A stretch of 9,072 nt of DNA from Thermoplasmata archaeon (lineage in GTDB: Archaea; Thermoplasmatota; Thermoplasmata; Lutacidiplasmatales; UBA184). Shown here in pieces: positions 6,409-9,072 of this stretch. Made by a program: the position numbers and the translations under genes. Each line of letters starts with the position of its first letter. Position 1 is the stretch's first letter. The notes beneath the pieces were generated by a model. That model was not told the origin of the DNA. It searched no databases and saw nothing but the letters and a program-made list of their open reading frames with translations. Where the stretch lies: NCBI GenBank assembly GCA_021828085.1, contig JAKATE010000075.1:1-9072 (forward strand), read 5' to 3'.

Positions 6409-7515
6409 TCAGTTACTCGCCCGGGCAGGAGCCTCCCGGGGGGGCCCGGAGCGGAGCAGCGGGTCGTAGCGGTGGTCCACCCGGGCGAGGATCGACTCCA
6501 CCCGCTCGCGCGTCACCACGATGTTCTCCAAGCACTGCCGGAGCGTGGGGAGGACCGGGCGCCGGGAGGGGCCCGCCAGCTCCCCCTCCCCGACGCCCGG
6601 GGTCTGCCCGAGCGCGGCGAGGAGCAGCCGTTCGTCGGTGAACGCGTACAGGAAGGGGTACACCCGGCACTCTGCGGTGAGCGTCCGGAGCAGTGTCTCT
6701 CCCCTGGGGGCGCCCCGCCAGACGCCGTGGACGAAGACCAGTTCGTCGGCCCGACGCCCGTGGAACGGGGGCAGACGGGCCGGGTCGGGCAGGACCCGGC
6801 GACGCACACATCCGAGCTCGAGCAGCTTTCGCTGCGAGCGCGGGAGGCTCGGGGGACCGAGCCGGTGGCTCGGGCGACCCCGCTCTTCAGCGTTCCGGGG
6901 GGAGGAGACGAGCTGGTAGGCGGCGTTCCAAACCGAAGGGGACCGGACCACCGGCACCCGTGGAGCCCCGGGCCGGCCTGAGAGCGAGAGGCTCCGGGGA
7001 TACGAGACCGTCCCGGTCTGCTCCCCGAGATGCGCGAGCAGCCCCTCATAGTCGAAGTAGACCGGAAGCCCGCGCCCCTTGAGGTCCACCTGGAGCTCGG
7101 TGAGTTCCTGGGCCGAGCCCTCCGGAACGGAGGAGGAGCGGGAGGGTGCCGGTGGGGGCCCCCCGCGTTCCAGGCTCACGCAGAAAAGCGACTGCGGGCT
7201 CTGCCAGAGGACCACGGTCCCCTCGTTCCCGGAGAGCCGGCGGACGAGCTCCTCCTGGCGATCGGCGTAGGGCCGGGCCAGGAGGAGACGGGCCCATCCG
7301 TAGTCGAAGGCCACGGGGTCCGGGAGGTACCGGTCCCGGATCCAACCCTCCTCGTAGGCCCTCCGCCGCGCCGCATGATAGGTCGAGCGCGCAAGGCCCG
7401 TGCGGGCCAGCCGGACCCGCTCGCCCTCCCGGTCCTCCGCGAGGAGGGCCTGGAGGACCCGGACCTCCGTCTCCGTCAGCTCCCGCAGTGTATGCCTCCC
7501 GACGGGGTGCGACAC
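6409..7515 (-). CDS. Two-lobed winged-helix transcriptional regulator (unrecognised family)
   Basis: A 368-residue soluble protein. Residues 13-60 (LTETEVRVLQALL, then ARSTYHAARRRAYEEGWI) look like a winged helix-turn-helix. A segment with RYLPDP (62-67) and a stretch ending VVLWQSPQSLFCVSL (101-115) follow. The pattern recurs more weakly at 224-300: LPRSQRKLLELG, then RRVLPDP (239-245), then a segment ending YPFLYAFTDERLLLAAL. This suggests two related lobes, the second HTH being degenerate. A Pro/Ser-rich linker (about 119-133) and a central segment (134-200) with VYFDYEGLL separate them. The last 40 residues are helical-looking and charged. It is expected to bind DNA; the ligand is unknown. 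It starts at GTG 7515, the only in-frame start near the box, inside a palindrome that may allow self-regulation. It is divergent from the glycoprotein gene and may control it. No named family is assigned. Confidence 0.75.
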   Translation of the reverse strand: MSHPVGRHTLRELTETEVRVLQALLAEDREGERVRLARTGLARSTYHAARRRAYEEGWIRDRYLPDPVAFDYGWARLLLARPYADRQEELVRRLSGNEGTVVLWQSPQSLFCVSLERGGPPPAPSRSSSVPEGSAQELTELQVDLKGRGLPVYFDYEGLLAHLGEQTGTVSYPRSLSLSGRPGAPRVPVVRSPSVWNAAYQLVSSPRNAEERGRPSHRLGPPSLPRSQRKLLELGCVRRRVLPDPARLPPFHGRRADELVFVHGVWRGAPRGETLLRTLTAECRVYPFLYAFTDERLLLAALGQTPGVGEGELAGPSRRPVLPTLRQCLENIVVTRERVESILARVDHRYDPLLRSGPPREAPARASN

Positions 7516-7523
7516 CCTCGCAC
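7507..7523. promoter_or_regulatory. Inverted repeat GTGCGA-N5-TCGCAC on the regulator start codon
   Basis: A perfect 6-bp inverted repeat with spacer CACCC covers the first codons of the wHTH gene; its GTG start (7515-7513, minus strand) lies in the spacer. A dyad of 17 bp here is a plausible operator for autorepression, or an mRNA hairpin that hides the start. Repeats this short also occur by chance in GC-rich DNA. Confidence 0.35.
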
Positions 7524-7563
7524 ACCGTCCAGAACGACCCTGCGTTGATGGAACCGCTGTTCA

Positions 7564-7583
7564 TGTAAGGGTATCGGGCTTAG
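7564..7583. promoter_or_regulatory. Divergent promoter region between regulator and surface protein
   Basis: The 86-base spacer holds its AT-rich bases here, in TGTAAGGGTATCGGGCTTAG. GTATC (7571-7575) puts its T about 30 bases before GTG 7602. On the minus strand TTACAT has its first T at 7568, which would start transcription near 7537 and leave a leader of about 22 bases before GTG 7515. Both boxes are weak. Confidence 0.3.
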
Positions 7584-7601
7584 CGACAGCCGAGGGACCC
7601 G

Positions 7602-9002
7602 GTGCTCGCTCGGCAAGGGAGAAGGGGTCTACGCGCGGGACTCTGGGCGGTCCCGGTCCTGCTCCTTGCCCTCGGGCTTCCGCTCGGCTCCGCCACGCCG
7701 CTCTCCGCCCCCCCGGGAACGCCCTGGGCGTATGCCGGCAACTCCTCGGTGAGCACGACGGTCGGGGTCAGCGGACCGCAAGGGGGGAACTTCTCGGTCC
7801 AGGGCTCCTTCGGAACCGCGGCGACCTTCCTCCAGACCAACGGGACCGAGGGGAACTACACCGTCAACGCCAACAGCACCGTCGGTTTCGTCTTCAACGC
7901 GTTCCTCTGCGCGAGCCCCTGCCTCTCGAGCTCCCCGTCGGTCCAGTTGATCGTTCACGCCTGGCAGCGCGAGGAGGCCGTGCTCAACCTCACCGACCGA
8001 GGCAGCGTGAGGACCGCGGCCGGCGCGGTGGGGGCGGATTCGATCCTCTCGAGCCACCTGGCCGAACAGGAGAACCTGACGGAGGTGCTCTCCTGGCGCT
8101 CGACCCCCTCCGGCCCGCTCGAGTACGTGTACCGTACCGCCCAGATCTTCCTCACGGTGGACCTCTCCTTCGGCTACCCGGGACTGGGGATCACCCCCAC
8201 CTCGCTCACCAGCGGGGAGAGCTGGAACTCCTCCGTGCCGGCCTCCCTGCGCGGCTCCTACCATACGACCTGCTTCATCGCCGCGCAGACGACCAGCAGC
8301 TTCACCTCCGAGGACTGCGGGCCGGGGAGCGGCACGTTCAATGCGCCGGCCTCCTTCTCGCTCACCGGCCGGGTGGTCGGGACCGGGTGGGTCTCGTCCA
8401 GCCAGAGCGTCGTGCAGAGCGTCAGCTCGACTCCCTCCTTCGATCTTGTCGACGGGTTCTTCCTCACCCCCCGCTCCACCGATCTCTTCGGGGACGTCGG
8501 GTTGGGGACGACCCTACCGTCCCCCTACCAGCAGGTGGGGACCTCGGCCCTCGCCTGGCTCGGCTCGGCGGGGCACCTGGGGCTGGTCGCTTCGACCACC
8601 GTCTTCTCCCCTCACCTGCCGGGCAGCCAGCCGACCGACTCGGGGCTCCCGCTCCCCACCGCCACCCCCGAGGTATCGGGACTCGGGAGCTACGCGGTGG
8701 AAGCGAAGCCCACCTCGACGCAGCAGGCGACCAACCAGTCCTGCTCCCTCGCCCCGGGATGCACGGGGATCACCCCTTCGCCGACGCCGGTCACCCACCC
8801 GGGCTCGCCCTTCCCCTGGGGCTGGGTGGGGCTCGGGGTCGCCGTCCTTGCGGTCGCCGTCATCGCTGTCGTCGTCGCGGTCGGACGGCGCCCCCGGGCC
8901 CCGATCCGCACCCCGCCCTCGGAGGAAGCCGCCTCGGGGGAGGTCCTGCCCCCGCTCTCCGAGGCGGCGGAAGAGGACGATCCGCTCGGTCGGCTCTGGT
9001 AG
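7602..9002 (+). CDS. Secreted, C-terminally membrane-anchored surface protein, probable N-glycoprotein
   Basis: A 466-residue protein with a signal peptide (basic MLARQGRRGLR, hydrophobic core about 13-30, possible cleavage after SATP), an ectodomain of about 370 residues rich in Ser, Thr, Gly and Val, a Pro/Thr-rich stalk (about 381-404), one membrane helix (about 405-428), a basic stop-transfer GRRPR and an acidic tail. The ectodomain has nine N-x-S/T sequons, at Asn 47, 63, 80, 85, 91, 129, 158, 209 and 378. Six cysteines occur in three close pairs (103/107, 224/239, 381/387), likely disulfides. No enzyme motif is recognised; beta-rich composition suits a surface structural, adhesion or binding protein. 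The start is GTG 7602, directly before the signal peptide. It is divergent from the winged-helix regulator. The architecture is firm; the function is unknown. Confidence 0.85.
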   Translation: MLARQGRRGLRAGLWAVPVLLLALGLPLGSATPLSAPPGTPWAYAGNSSVSTTVGVSGPQGGNFSVQGSFGTAATFLQTNGTEGNYTVNANSTVGFVFNAFLCASPCLSSSPSVQLIVHAWQREEAVLNLTDRGSVRTAAGAVGADSILSSHLAEQENLTEVLSWRSTPSGPLEYVYRTAQIFLTVDLSFGYPGLGITPTSLTSGESWNSSVPASLRGSYHTTCFIAAQTTSSFTSEDCGPGSGTFNAPASFSLTGRVVGTGWVSSSQSVVQSVSSTPSFDLVDGFFLTPRSTDLFGDVGLGTTLPSPYQQVGTSALAWLGSAGHLGLVASTTVFSPHLPGSQPTDSGLPLPTATPEVSGLGSYAVEAKPTSTQQATNQSCSLAPGCTGITPSPTPVTHPGSPFPWGWVGLGVAVLAVAVIAVVVAVGRRPRAPIRTPPSEEAASGEVLPPLSEAAEEDDPLGRLW

Positions 9003-9008
9003 CCCGAA

Positions 9009-9029
9009 ACCGGGGGCTCACGCCCCGGT
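9009..9029. terminator. Hairpin after the surface-protein gene
   Basis: A perfect 7-bp stem, ACCGGGG and CCCCGGT, with loop GCTCACG begins six bases after the stop codon. It overlaps the stop of the probable convergent gene. No U-run follows, so it is at best a 3'-end structure shared by both transcripts. Confidence 0.35.
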
Positions 9030-9071
9030 CTGGACCCAGAGCACGGCGATCCAGACGATCAAAAGAGATCG
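9018..9071 (-). CDS. C-terminal tail of a probable membrane protein (cut by window edge)
   Basis: Reading leftward from the right edge, one frame gives 17 codons, RSLLIVWIAVLWVQTGA, before a TGA at 9020-9018. The strongly hydrophobic run looks like the end of a last membrane helix, and a convergent arrangement would match other gene ends in this window. Seventeen codons are too few to name a family, and a chance open frame cannot be excluded. Confidence 0.4.
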   Translation of the reverse strand, partial: RSLLIVWIAVLWVQTGA

Positions 9072-9072
9072 G

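Noticed and set aside
7046..7564. Alternative 172-codon minus-strand frame starting at ATG 7564
   Set aside because: It is out of frame with the regulator over the same bases, ends early and is Gly/Pro/Arg-rich; the regulator frame has a recognisable winged-helix pattern across its length.
1..9072. RNA genes, CRISPR arrays, insertion sequences, attachment sites
   Set aside because: I looked for tRNA-like cloverleaf ends, regularly spaced repeats, transposase motifs and terminal inverted repeats and found none; almost all bases are accounted for by coding frames.

Overview
The window is a gene-dense, very GC-rich segment (about 70% G+C by eye) with ten full or nearly full genes and a fragment of one more at the right edge. 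It is probably archaeal. The evidence is a dolichol-phosphate-mannose-synthase-type glycosyltransferase, an exported protein rich in N-glycosylation sequons, and short TTAA-type boxes isolated in GC-rich spacers. Several boxes lie 31-33 nt before a start codon, where the TATA box of a leaderless archaeal transcript would sit. A high-GC, uncultured Thermoplasmatota-like lineage would fit, but this placement is inference and no rRNA or marker gene is present.

Left part (1-1504): a DUF998-type membrane protein truncated by the window edge (minus strand) is divergent from a LysE/RhtB-type exporter (plus). The exporter converges, across a small GC-rich hairpin, on a 78-residue single-span membrane protein (minus).

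Centre (1532-6404): a surface-glycan-like block. On the minus strand are an extended-SDR sugar-nucleotide epimerase homologue and a GT2 dolichyl-phosphate sugar transferase. Divergent from them on the plus strand are a large polytopic MOP-type flippase, a single-domain rhodanese and an RmlD-like extended SDR. Both SDR proteins keep the Rossmann glycine motif and the tyrosine but lack the catalytic lysine, and the epimerase homologue also has Asp where the catalytic Ser/Thr is expected.

Right part (6409-9072): a two-lobed winged-helix regulator (minus), in which a motif around Leu-Pro-Asp-Pro occurs twice, is divergent from a secreted, C-terminally anchored protein with nine N-x-S/T sequons. 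The regulator's GTG start codon lies in the loop of a perfect 6-bp inverted repeat. The last bases hold a hairpin and the probable tail of a convergent membrane protein gene.

Working model (inference): GT2 charges a lipid carrier, the SDR proteins bind or modify nucleotide sugars, the flippase exports a lipid-linked glycan, and the sequon-rich protein is a possible acceptor. No oligosaccharyltransferase is present, so the link is not proven. No RNA gene, CRISPR array, insertion sequence or origin was seen.
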